Source: an uncultured Collinsella sp. (GTDB taxonomy: Bacteria; Actinomycetota; Coriobacteriia; Coriobacteriales; Coriobacteriaceae). From it: a stretch of DNA of 64,000 bases. The stretch is from the NCBI GenBank assembly GCA_900549715.1, contig URPK01000005.1, forward strand, positions 56,132 through 120,131, written 5' to 3'. The position numbers and the translations under genes were made by a program. Below, one piece after another: positions 45,167-53,282 of the stretch. Within the stretch, counting starts at the first letter, position 1. Each line of letters opens with the position of its first letter. The notes under the pieces are model-generated. The model did no database searches. It had not been told where the DNA came from and saw only the letters and a program-made list of their open reading frames with translations.

Positions 45167-46930
45167 ATGGCAGATTCCACCACCGATTACAACAATCTAG
45201 ATCCCTTGGGTGATGAGGCGGCGGTTGTCGACGAGGTCGATGCCGCCGTCTCGGGCGCTCGCAAGAAGCCGCGCGCTGTCGATATGGTGCCAGAGGAGCC
45301 CGACGCGATGGCGCCGGACGAGGAATACCAGCTCACGCCGGCGGGTCGTCGCGAACGCATCGGGCAGATTGTTCGCCTGGTCAAAAAGTACCGCGTGTGG
45401 GACAACCTCACGCCGGTTCGTTTGCGCCGCCTGCTCGAGGAACTCGGCCCCATGTTCGTCAAGATGGGGCAGATTCTGGCTAACCGGTCCGAGATTCTGC
45501 CGCAACGCTTTTGCGACGAGCTGCGTCGTCTGCGCTCCGACGTGGAGCCGGTGCCGTACGAGGTCGTACTCAGTTGTCTGGAAGAAGAATACGGCCTGCG
45601 CCTGGGGGAGATGTTCGATGCGATCGACCCCAATCCGCTTGGTAGCGCATCGCTCGCGCAGGTGCACCGCGCTCGTCTGGTGACGGGCGAGGACGTGGCC
45701 GTCAAGGTGCAGCGCCCCGGTGCGCAGCAGGTTATGGCACAGGACATCGATATCATCCGCTCGGTGGTGCGTATCGTTTCCAAGTTCGTCAACACCGATC
45801 AATTCGTTGACCTGCACGGCGTAGTCGAGGAGCTGTGGACCTCGTTTCGCGAGGAGACCAACTTTTTGGCCGAGGCCAAAAACCTCAACGACTTCTACGA
45901 GTTCCATAAGAGTGTTCATGGCGTGACGTGTCCTAAATCCTATCTGGACCTGTGCACCGAGCACGTGGTGGTTATGGACTACGTCGACGGCATTTCGATC
46001 GCCGATCCTGAACGCTTGGTGGCCGAGGGCTATGACTTGGAAAAGATCGGTGCCGCGATTGTCGAGGACTACTCGACGCAGGTGCTCGACGACGGCTTTT
46101 TCCATGCCGACCCGCATGCGGGAAACATTATTCTCAAGGACGGCGTCGTCTACTTTATCGACCTGGGCATGGTTGGGCGCATGTCGAGCCACGACCGCGG
46201 TATCGTCAAGGACATGATTTTCGCCGTGGCCGAGGGCGACGTGCCCAAGCTCAAGGATTCGCTTATGCGCTTCGCCGTGACGCGCGGCGACTCGGCCGAG
46301 CTCGACCATTCGGCCTTTTTGTCCGACTTGGACTTTATCGTTGCCGACTTTGCGGGCCTCGACCTTAAGGACCTGGATATCGGCGAGTTTTTGACCTCGC
46401 TGCTAAACCTGGCGCGCAAAAACGACGTTGAACTGCCGAGCGTGGTGACGATGTTCGCCCGCGGCATGGTGACGCTCGAGGGCCTGCTGACCGAGTACAT
46501 GCCCAACGTCAACATGATCCAGATCATCCAGACGCATATCAAAAACGAGAAGAGCACCTATGCGCGCGTACGTGATATGGGACGCGATCTTGCCGCGAGC
46601 AGCTATCGTGCGGCAAAAGGCTCGCTCGAGGCAGCCGAGTATCTGGGCTTGGCTTCGCGTATGCTCACGCGCGGGCAGCTTAAGGTGAACACGCAGATCA
46701 TGAGCAGCGATAAGGCGCTGCGACAGCTGGGCGGAATCATCGATCGCATGTCGATGGCAATTGTGATCGCCGGTCTGTTTATCGGTTCGTCGGTGGTGTA
46801 CTACGCACGCATCGAGCCGGTTGTGTTTGGTATCCCGGTCATTGGCTTTATGGGCTACGTGAGCGCGCTGGTGCTGGCGCTTATGCTGGGCCGCAATATC
46901 TGGCTCAACAGCCACGGCGGCAAGCACTAG
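45167..46930 (+). CDS. ABC1/AarF/UbiB-family atypical kinase, membrane-anchored
   Basis: 587 aa. UbiB-family proteins are atypical kinases or ATPases linked to isoprenoid-lipid metabolism. The family KxGQ region reads FVKMGQILANRSEILP. The ATP Lys is in DVAVKVQRPG, with the Ala-rich loop GSASLAQVHRA before it. Catalytic and metal motifs are FHADPHAGN and YFIDLGMVG. Two hydrophobic helices at about 525-545 and 548-570 anchor the C-terminus. The N-terminal ~60 residues are acidic and unconserved. Strict anaerobes lack ubiquinone; menaquinone or another lipid is the likely context, but no quinone genes are here. Terminator at 46982-47009. Confidence 0.92.
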   Translation: MADSTTDYNNLDPLGDEAAVVDEVDAAVSGARKKPRAVDMVPEEPDAMAPDEEYQLTPAGRRERIGQIVRLVKKYRVWDNLTPVRLRRLLEELGPMFVKMGQILANRSEILPQRFCDELRRLRSDVEPVPYEVVLSCLEEEYGLRLGEMFDAIDPNPLGSASLAQVHRARLVTGEDVAVKVQRPGAQQVMAQDIDIIRSVVRIVSKFVNTDQFVDLHGVVEELWTSFREETNFLAEAKNLNDFYEFHKSVHGVTCPKSYLDLCTEHVVVMDYVDGISIADPERLVAEGYDLEKIGAAIVEDYSTQVLDDGFFHADPHAGNIILKDGVVYFIDLGMVGRMSSHDRGIVKDMIFAVAEGDVPKLKDSLMRFAVTRGDSAELDHSAFLSDLDFIVADFAGLDLKDLDIGEFLTSLLNLARKNDVELPSVVTMFARGMVTLEGLLTEYMPNVNMIQIIQTHIKNEKSTYARVRDMGRDLAASSYRAAKGSLEAAEYLGLASRMLTRGQLKVNTQIMSSDKALRQLGGIIDRMSMAIVIAGLFIGSSVVYYARIEPVVFGIPVIGFMGYVSALVLALMLGRNIWLNSHGGKH

Positions 46931-46981
46931 AGGCTGCGACCGTCACCGCATTTTCCTATCGCAAACAATAGCTTTTACCTT

Positions 46982-47009
46982 GGGCTTCGCCTGCGTGCGA
47001 GGCCCTTTT
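46982..47009 (+). terminator. Terminator of the UbiB-family gene
   Basis: GGGCTTCGC (46982-46990) and GCGAGGCCC (46997-47005), one weak pair, followed by TTTT. Confidence 0.78.
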
Positions 47010-47022
47010 GCGTGATACCATT

Positions 47023-47050
47023 TTGACGGTAATAATCGATGGCCTAGATG
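47023..47050 (+). promoter_or_regulatory. Promoter ahead of the cobalamin riboswitch
   Basis: TTGACG (47023-47028), 16 nt, TAGATG (47045-47050). Predicted transcription starts about 47057, just before the riboswitch. Confidence 0.5.
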
Positions 47051-47059
47051 GTGGTGCGG

Positions 47060-47220
47060 AGACGCACGAATGCGCGGTTTTCCTGCGCGTTTGGGAGAAT
47101 CGGGGTGCAAGTCCCCGGCTGTACCAGTAACCGTAATTCCTCTTGGCTCGGGATGTTCGCGTCGCAGATCGGACGACGTGCCCGAGTCGTTAAGGTTAAG
47201 TCGGATCGCCTCCCATCTTG
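47060..47220 (+). ncRNA. Cobalamin (adenosylcobalamin-type) riboswitch
   Basis: The conserved B12-box elements appear in order: GGGAGAATCGGGGTGCAAGT (47093-47112), CCCCGGCTG, then CCAGTAACCGT (the CCCCGCAACTG-like segment), a variable helical region, and AAGTCGGATCGCCTCC (47198-47213, the AAGxCGGATACC-like end). It sits between a promoter and the DUF4430 surface-protein gene, ending about 60 bp before its start codon. CCTCC at 47209-47213 is complementary to the ribosome-binding GGAGG at 47262-47266, suggesting control of translation. Class I (AdoCbl) versus class II is not settled by eye. Confidence 0.85.
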
Positions 47221-47279
47221 CATGCGGCTGCGGCGTATGCTGCCGGTGTGCATAGGGCTCTGGAGGGAAGGGGACCCCG

Positions 47280-50200
47280 ATGGGGGAACTCGAGCGCAAC
47301 ATGCGCGATGACGTGGGGCAGCCTCAAGGCAACGCTCCAAGTACAGACAATGGGGGACAAATGGATATGTTTGAGGACGAGCGTGAGCGCACCTCGTTGC
47401 ATCGCCGTGGCGCGATTGCGCGCGGCGTAGCCAAGCGCGGCCTGGTGGCATTCCTGGCCTTCGCGATGGCCTTTGGCACCACGCCGGCTCAGCTGTGGGC
47501 CGAGGGCGCCGAGGGCATTGCCGAGGCTGTGGCTCAGACTGCGACGCCGGGCGAGGACGCAGCGCTTGCGGGCGGCGCCGCTGAGCAGAGCGGCGCCGAG
47601 GTTTCGGATTCCGGGAGCGCGCCTGCAGCCAGTGCCGCCACAACAGAGGCAGCAACTGGCGACGCAGGCTCGGCGACGGGGGAGAGCCCTGCCACGAGCG
47701 AGCAGTCTTCGACGGTATCCGCTGGCCAAGCAGGATCTGCCGCCGCGGCTGCCGTTCAGACAGAGAACCCGACAGAAACCGGCGATGTCGCCAAGAAGCA
47801 AGTCGAGGTCTCGTTCTCGATTATCGGCGCCGATGCCGACGGCAAGGCTCAGACCTGGGTGGCGCCTACGCAGCTCAAGCTCGACGAGGGCGCGACGGCC
47901 GCGGATGCCTTCGTTAAGCTGCAGCAGAAGACGGGCTTCAAGGCGAAATACGATCCGAACACGGCATACGGTTTCTACCTCGAAAGCATCACGTCCCCGA
48001 GCGATGGCCGCACGCTTGCCTTCGATCCGGCGACTTATGCCTACTGGCAGCTGTTTGTCGACGGCGCGTCTTCCTCGGTTGGCGCGAGCGGCGTCAAGCT
48101 CACCCAGGGGCAGAAGATTGAGTTTGCCTATACGGCTGGTAGCTCGTCCCCTGTCGTTAAGGACCAGGTTGCCGCAAATGTGACCGTCATTGGTCGCGAT
48201 GCCCAGGGCAAGACTCAGACCTGGGTCGACAACGCGCAGTATGTGGTGACGTCCGGCTCGAGCGCACTTGACCTTACGAAGGTCGCGCTCGAGGCGAATG
48301 ATATTGACGCCGTTGTTGCGGGCTCCTTCATTCTGAGCCTTAAGTACAACGGCGTTGAGCTGGGTACGCCGCTCGATTATTCGACCTCTTGGCAGCTGTT
48401 CATCAACGGCAAGTCGAGCGACTACACGGCGGACAATGTCACCATTCATGCCGGCGATACCGTTACGTGGTTCTACGGTGGCTGGGGCGACCAGTTGCCG
48501 TCCGATTCTGTCCATGCTTCCGTTCAGGTGCTTGGCAAGGGCAAGGACGGCAAGCAGCAGGTTTGGGCTTCGACGGGCCAGACGAGTCTTAAGGCGGGCT
48601 CTACTGCCAAGGACCTGTTGGAGCAGATTGGTCTTGATCTCGTTACTAGTGAAGAGTCTTGGGGCTGGTACCTCAGCGGCATTAAATCGCCGCTTGACGG
48701 TAAGACCTATAAGTCTGATCCTGCGACCCGCAGTTATTGGCAATTCTATGTAAATGGCAAGTCCGCCACGGTCGGTGCCGGCAACTACGAACTCCAAGAT
48801 GGTGACGCCGTCACCTTTATGTATGGTGCTGACGCCGATGCCCTTCCTGGTCAGGTTCTTGGGTCTGTCGATGTTATCGGCCCCGATGTCAACGGCAACA
48901 ATACTCGCTGGGGCTCGGCAAGCAATGTTTCTTTGCCCGAAGGCTCTACTGCCCAGAACCTTATTGAGACGGTTCTGAAGGCCAAGGGCGTTACGTACAA
49001 CGGCTCCCAGAATGGTGAGTACTGGCTCCTCAATTCCATCAAATCGCCGTTCGAAGACAAGGCGTACGGCTATGATGGTGCGACCAAAAAATATTGGCAC
49101 CTGTATATCAATGGAGAGCCCTCCTTACTCTGCGCCAATCAGATTACGCTCAAGAGCGGCGATAAGGTCACATTTGCCTACACCACCGACGATTCGGCCA
49201 TGCCGGATCCCGACAAAATTGTCGTGGACCCGAGTGCGACGACTCCTGATTGGGATGCCGAGTGGGCCGGCTACGGCAACAGTGGCAACGGTTCGACCGT
49301 AACGGATGCCAAGACGCCTGCGCAGGCCGCCGGTCTCAAGTGGGCCTTCGATTGGAAGGCCGAGTCTGGCCAGCAGTATGCCAACTGCAGCGAGCCTGTC
49401 ATCGCTAACGGTTTTGTGTGCATCGCGACCGAGAACGAGCTCATTAAGATCGATTCGACCACGGGCAAAAAGGTTGCCTCTGCGCCGCTTGCCTCCAAGG
49501 TGAGCTATACCTCTCGTCCGATCTATACCAATGGCCTTATCATCGTTCCGCTCAACGGCGGTGCGGTCCAGGCGATTACTGCAGACAAGCTGATCTGCAA
49601 GTGGCTGACGCCTGGTTTGACGGACTTGACGCAGAGCTCCTGCACCGTCGTTTCGGACGGCGAGTACGTCTATGTAGGCACGGTCGATATTTCGTATGAC
49701 GAGAATTACAACGCGACCTACGGCAACGGCTCCTTTGCGCGCATTAAGATTGCCACGGGCGAAGTTTCTTGGCAGAACATCGACCCTGCTGAGGGCTATT
49801 ACTGGACTGGTGCGGCTTTGACGGATAAGTATGCCATCGTTCCTACGAGTGCGGGTACGCTTAAGTGCATTGATAAGGCAACGGGTGATGTCGTTTCGAC
49901 CATGAAGCTCGGCGCTCTCGCGAACGCCGACTGTGTCGCCGATCCGTCCAATGGTTCGACCTTCTATCAGATGACGCACGATGGAAAGCTCCATGTGATT
50001 TCGCTTTCGACGAAGGGCGTACTGAGCGAGCAGAAGACGGTCGACCTGGGTCTTACGAATAACATGAGCGCACCGGCGGTGGCTGGCGAAAACTTGATTG
50101 TCGGCGGACAGACGGCTACTGGCTCTGCTCTGGCTTTCTATAATCTGAAGACCGGTAAAACCACGATGGTCACCGCTGCTGACGGTAAAGAACTGCCGGC

Positions 50201-51104
50201 CGGATTTAACGGTATTGCTGCTACTCCGCTGGTGAGTGTTCAGGGCGGCAAGACCTATGTGTACTTCACTGTTAACAGCGCGGATAGCAAGGATTACGTC
50301 AACTACTCTGCTGGTGGTGGCGTGTATCGCTATACGCTTGGCGATGCGGAAGCGACGCAGATTTATGATGCGGCTGGCCATTACCAGTACTGTGACTCTC
50401 CGGTCATTGCCGATGCATCTGGCAACCTGTACTACATCAATGACTCGGGCACGCTGTTCAAGCTCGGGGCCGTTGAGTCTTGGACGGTTGCCTTTAATTC
50501 CAACGGCGGGTCTGCTTGCGACACTAAGTTTGTTGCTACGGCCGATGGCAAGCTGGTCAAGCCGGCCGATCCGACGCGCGATGGCTACACCTTCGCTGGC
50601 TGGTATACCGATGAGGCTTGCACGCAGGCGTATGACTTTAGCACGCCGGTGACGGCCGATCTGACGCTGTATGCCAAGTGGACCAAGAATGCCGTTAACC
50701 CTGGCGGTAATGGCGGTTCTGGCACTAATGGTGGCAACGGCGGCGCTGGCAACGGTTCCGGTGCTGGCGCTGGCGCGGGTTCTGGCTCCGGCTCGAAGGG
50801 CGGCGCTATTGCCCCGGGCAAGAAGCCGGTGACCAAGACGACGGTGTCGACCAAGACCGAGACCAAGGACAACAAGTCCGACAAGAAGGACTCCGATAAG
50901 TCCGATAAGAAGGACGAGAAGAAGTCTGACAAGAAGTCCGATTCCAAGTCCGATATGGGTGCTGTTTCCACGACCACTGCTAAGAAGTCCTCTAGTGCTT
51001 CCGAGCAGGAGACTGGCATCAACCCGCTCGCCATTGTTGGCGTTGCCGCCGGCGTCATTGGTCTCGCCATCGTCGGCGTGTTCGTGTTCACCAAACGTCG
51101 GTAG
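47280..51104 (+). CDS. B12-regulated surface protein: four DUF4430 domains, PQQ-like beta-propeller, C-terminal anchor
   Basis: 1274 aa from ATG 47280 (GGAGGGAAGGGG upstream); ATG 47361, with its own GGGGGA, gives a cleaner signal peptide (KRGLVAFLAFAMAFGTTPAQLWA). An Ala/Glu/Gly-rich linker follows. Four DUF4430 (transcobalamin C-terminal-like) repeats begin near residues 172, 297, 413 and 527, each with YWQLFVDG- or YWHLYING-type and GDxVTFxY cores. About 690-1065 is a PQQ-like beta-propeller (KIDSTTGKKV, CIDKATGDVV blades). One InlB-type repeat (FNSNGG, GYTFAGWYTD) spans about 1067-1137. A Gly then Lys/Ser/Asp tail leads to a transmembrane helix and TKRR. The riboswitch upstream implies a job in cobalamin acquisition. 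Confidence 0.88.
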   Translation: MGELERNMRDDVGQPQGNAPSTDNGGQMDMFEDERERTSLHRRGAIARGVAKRGLVAFLAFAMAFGTTPAQLWAEGAEGIAEAVAQTATPGEDAALAGGAAEQSGAEVSDSGSAPAASAATTEAATGDAGSATGESPATSEQSSTVSAGQAGSAAAAAVQTENPTETGDVAKKQVEVSFSIIGADADGKAQTWVAPTQLKLDEGATAADAFVKLQQKTGFKAKYDPNTAYGFYLESITSPSDGRTLAFDPATYAYWQLFVDGASSSVGASGVKLTQGQKIEFAYTAGSSSPVVKDQVAANVTVIGRDAQGKTQTWVDNAQYVVTSGSSALDLTKVALEANDIDAVVAGSFILSLKYNGVELGTPLDYSTSWQLFINGKSSDYTADNVTIHAGDTVTWFYGGWGDQLPSDSVHASVQVLGKGKDGKQQVWASTGQTSLKAGSTAKDLLEQIGLDLVTSEESWGWYLSGIKSPLDGKTYKSDPATRSYWQFYVNGKSATVGAGNYELQDGDAVTFMYGADADALPGQVLGSVDVIGPDVNGNNTRWGSASNVSLPEGSTAQNLIETVLKAKGVTYNGSQNGEYWLLNSIKSPFEDKAYGYDGATKKYWHLYINGEPSLLCANQITLKSGDKVTFAYTTDDSAMPDPDKIVVDPSATTPDWDAEWAGYGNSGNGSTVTDAKTPAQAAGLKWAFDWKAESGQQYANCSEPVIANGFVCIATENELIKIDSTTGKKVASAPLASKVSYTSRPIYTNGLIIVPLNGGAVQAITADKLICKWLTPGLTDLTQSSCTVVSDGEYVYVGTVDISYDENYNATYGNGSFARIKIATGEVSWQNIDPAEGYYWTGAALTDKYAIVPTSAGTLKCIDKATGDVVSTMKLGALANADCVADPSNGSTFYQMTHDGKLHVISLSTKGVLSEQKTVDLGLTNNMSAPAVAGENLIVGGQTATGSALAFYNLKTGKTTMVTAADGKELPAGFNGIAATPLVSVQGGKTYVYFTVNSADSKDYVNYSAGGGVYRYTLGDAEATQIYDAAGHYQYCDSPVIADASGNLYYINDSGTLFKLGAVESWTVAFNSNGGSACDTKFVATADGKLVKPADPTRDGYTFAGWYTDEACTQAYDFSTPVTADLTLYAKWTKNAVNPGGNGGSGTNGGNGGAGNGSGAGAGAGSGSGSKGGAIAPGKKPVTKTTVSTKTETKDNKSDKKDSDKSDKKDEKKSDKKSDSKSDMGAVSTTTAKKSSSASEQETGINPLAIVGVAAGVIGLAIVGVFVFTKRR

Positions 51105-52022
51105 GTGAGGGCTGTGTCCAATAAATCCAAGGACGCTGACCCCAAGCAACCAGATTCCTCGTTCATTCAGTTCGACGATGCAAAGCAACAGGGCGCCGCT
51201 TCGGCGGCGTCCGCCCCTCGCCGCAAGGCGCTCCTCGGCGTTCTGACTGCCGCGTGCACCATTCTGATTGTCGTCTCGCTGGGCTTCGTCCATCCTTCCG
51301 AGAGCGGCGCCTGGTCCATCGACTGGATCATTCAGACCGTGACGGGGGAGAGCGTCGTCACCAAGGACACCAAGGCGTCTGGCTCGACTACGACTTCGGG
51401 CGAGGCCAGTTCCAAGGATTCCAAGTCATCGAATGACGCAAAAGACGAGTCCAAGCATTCTGATGAGTCCAAGTCCAAGGACGATTCCGAGTCTTCAAAC
51501 AAGGAATCGGACAAGAACTCGGATAGCAAGAAGTCCGAGGACCAGGACGGCAAGAAGTCTGGCGACAAATCCGCTGCCCAAAATACGGGAGCCGGCGATA
51601 CTTCCAATGTGTCTGGCGGTGCTTCTTCGGGCGGCGGTCAGTCGTCTGATGGAGCCTCCAGCTCTAATGGCGGAAGCGCTCCCTCGGGCGGACAGGGCGG
51701 CTCGCAGGAGTCCAACTACGTTACGGTGTCGGTTTCGGTCACATCGAGCGCTGTGGGCAATCCTGTGTCTTCTGGTGGCACCTTTACCTTTAACGAAGGC
51801 GCTACCGTCTATGATGCCCTGTGCGCGCTGGGCCTTTCCGTTAACGCACATGGCTCGTCGTACGGCACGTATGTCTCCGCGATTGGTGGTTTGGCCGAGA
51901 AACAGTACGGTGGCACGAGCGGCTGGATGTACTCCGTCAACGGCACAACGCCCATGACGGCCTGCAGTAACTACGTTCTCTCCAATGGCGACAACGTGGT
52001 CTGGTATTACGTTACAGGCTAG
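51105..52022 (+). CDS. Membrane-anchored DUF4430 protein on a Ser/Lys/Asp stalk
   Basis: 305 aa. It follows the large gene immediately (stop TAG, then GTG 51105; GTG 51114 after GGTGAGG is an alternative), so they form a riboswitch-controlled operon. A polar N-terminus is followed by one transmembrane helix (about 40-61) in signal-anchor orientation, then a low-complexity Ser/Lys/Asp/Glu stalk of about 120 residues and a Gly/Ser linker. The C-terminal 80 residues are a single DUF4430 domain (GGTFTFNEGATVYDALCAL, GTSGWMYSVNG, GDNVVWYYV). It would display a cobalamin-binding-like domain at the surface. No enzyme motif. Ends with a terminator at 52045. Confidence 0.85.
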   Translation: MRAVSNKSKDADPKQPDSSFIQFDDAKQQGAASAASAPRRKALLGVLTAACTILIVVSLGFVHPSESGAWSIDWIIQTVTGESVVTKDTKASGSTTTSGEASSKDSKSSNDAKDESKHSDESKSKDDSESSNKESDKNSDSKKSEDQDGKKSGDKSAAQNTGAGDTSNVSGGASSGGGQSSDGASSSNGGSAPSGGQGGSQESNYVTVSVSVTSSAVGNPVSSGGTFTFNEGATVYDALCALGLSVNAHGSSYGTYVSAIGGLAEKQYGGTSGWMYSVNGTTPMTACSNYVLSNGDNVVWYYVTG

Positions 52023-52044
52023 GGACCTCGACATAGTGCGCCAG

Positions 52045-52082
52045 ACGGGCGGTTCGGACAAACATCCGGGCCGCCCGTTTTT
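52045..52082 (+). terminator. Terminator of the B12-regulated operon
   Basis: ACGGGCGG (52045-52052) and CCGCCCGT (52071-52078), followed by TTTTC. Confidence 0.85.
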
Positions 52083-52120
52083 CATGCGAATGGGACTGGG
52101 TCGCCGGGTCTCTCGGCAAA

Positions 52121-52156
52121 CAAAAAAACCGGTTGGAACGGGAATTCCAACCGGTT
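52121..52156 (-). terminator. Terminator of the first GtrA gene (reverse strand)
   Basis: AACCGGTTGGAA (52127-52138) and TTCCAACCGGTT (52145-52156), exact; in reverse it ends in TTTTTTTG. Confidence 0.9.
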
Positions 52157-52182
52157 ATACATTCAAGCAAATAGTGAATCGA

Positions 52183-52590
52183 CTACGACCGTGCGCCCTC
52201 GAGAAAGAAGCGACGGCTGAAGTAGTTGTACCAGGTGACGAGGAACGTGGCGATGGCCTTCATGGCCTGGTAGCCGATGCTCAAAAACGTGACGCCCACA
52301 AACATGTATAGGTCGTTGAGGCCCAGGCCGATCACCGACAGGATGGTGAAGATCGTGAACTCGCGCTTGCGGCTCATGCCCTCGCGGTGGTCGAACACAT
52401 ACTTCATGCTGAGCCAGTAGTTGACCACGACGGACGTGGTAAACGAGACCGTGGTGCTCATCAAAAAGTCGAGATGAAACAGCTCGACGAGCGCAATAAG
52501 CATGCCCCAGTCGATGCCAAAGGAGATAAGACCCACGACAGCGAACTTGAGGAACTGCTTGGTATGAGGTTGTGCCAGTGCCTTGCGCAC
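52183..52590 (-). CDS. GtrA family membrane protein 1
   Basis: 135 aa, four transmembrane helices. GtrA proteins are proposed flippases for lipid-linked sugars used in glycosylation of cell-wall polymers. Signatures are FLKFAVVGLISFGIDWG at the N-terminus, VVVNYWLSMKYVF in the second half of TM2 to TM3, and the basic C-terminal FLVTWYNYFSRRFFLE. A second GtrA gene lies upstream on the same strand. There is no adjacent glycosyltransferase, which is usual for partners; the sugar and acceptor are unknown. Confidence 0.88.
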   Translation of the reverse strand: MRKALAQPHTKQFLKFAVVGLISFGIDWGMLIALVELFHLDFLMSTTVSFTTSVVVNYWLSMKYVFDHREGMSRKREFTIFTILSVIGLGLNDLYMFVGVTFLSIGYQAMKAIATFLVTWYNYFSRRFFLEGARS

Positions 52591-52808
52591 GTAATCACAT
52601 CCAATGCGTTGATGAATCGAGCAGAGGATACTTTAGAGCTTTTGCAAGGGAAACGTAAGGTCTTTGCCAAGAACTATACGAACTCGCCAAATTATCAAGT
52701 GCTAATCCGCAAACGTTGAAAATTTGCCCGTAAACGAGCAAAGCCCACGAACAACACGGCGCTCGACGCGCGTCATCCGTGGGCATCGTAAAGCTGTAAG
52801 GTTGCGAG

Positions 52809-53204
52809 TTACTTGGTCTCGTCGCCTTCCAGGAAGATCTTTCGGGTCACAAAGTTGTAGACCATGACAAGCGCGGTGGCGCAGATCTTGGCGATATTGG
52901 CCTCGAGTCCCAGGCCGGCGTTGAGTGTCAACACGATACCGTCGTTGAGTGCCAGGCCGATCACGGACAGCACGACAAAGATAATGAACTCGCGGCGGCG
53001 GCTCATGCCTTCCTTGTGCGCAAACACGTATTTCATGCTTGCGAGGTAGTTAAAGATGAGTGAGATGATAAAGCCGCTGGTGTTGGCGATTAGGATGTTA
53101 AGGCCCAGACCGAAGTGGAGCAGATTCATAATGCCAAAGTCGATAACCGTGGCAATGACACCGACGACGCCAAATTTCATGATCTGCGCAAGGAGCTTTT
53201 GCAT
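52809..53204 (-). CDS. GtrA family membrane protein 2
   Basis: 131 aa from ATG 53204; a TTG start at 53267 would add 21 residues with no better site. Four transmembrane helices. The same signatures occur as in the neighbour (MKFGVVGVIATVIDFG, FNYLASMKYVFAHKEGMSRRREF, YNFVTRKIFLEG), and the intracellular loop KEGMSRRREF closely matches REGMSRKREF of the other gene, showing a duplication. It lies 79 bp after the fbp stop on the same strand. Confidence 0.87.
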   Translation of the reverse strand: MQKLLAQIMKFGVVGVIATVIDFGIMNLLHFGLGLNILIANTSGFIISLIFNYLASMKYVFAHKEGMSRRREFIIFVVLSVIGLALNDGIVLTLNAGLGLEANIAKICATALVMVYNFVTRKIFLEGDETK

Positions 53205-53282
53205 GGTACCTGCCTTAGGGTGGCGCCGGGACGCCGTGGGGATGACAAACTCAGCAAGTTTAGCCAATCCCCGCGGGTGGGG

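Noticed and set aside
49125..51293. 722-aa antisense frame opposite the large DUF4430 gene
   Set aside because: It lies wholly opposite a gene with clear domains. Long antisense frames are expected in GC-rich DNA with biased third positions, and its product is low-complexity Arg/Gly/Val-rich.
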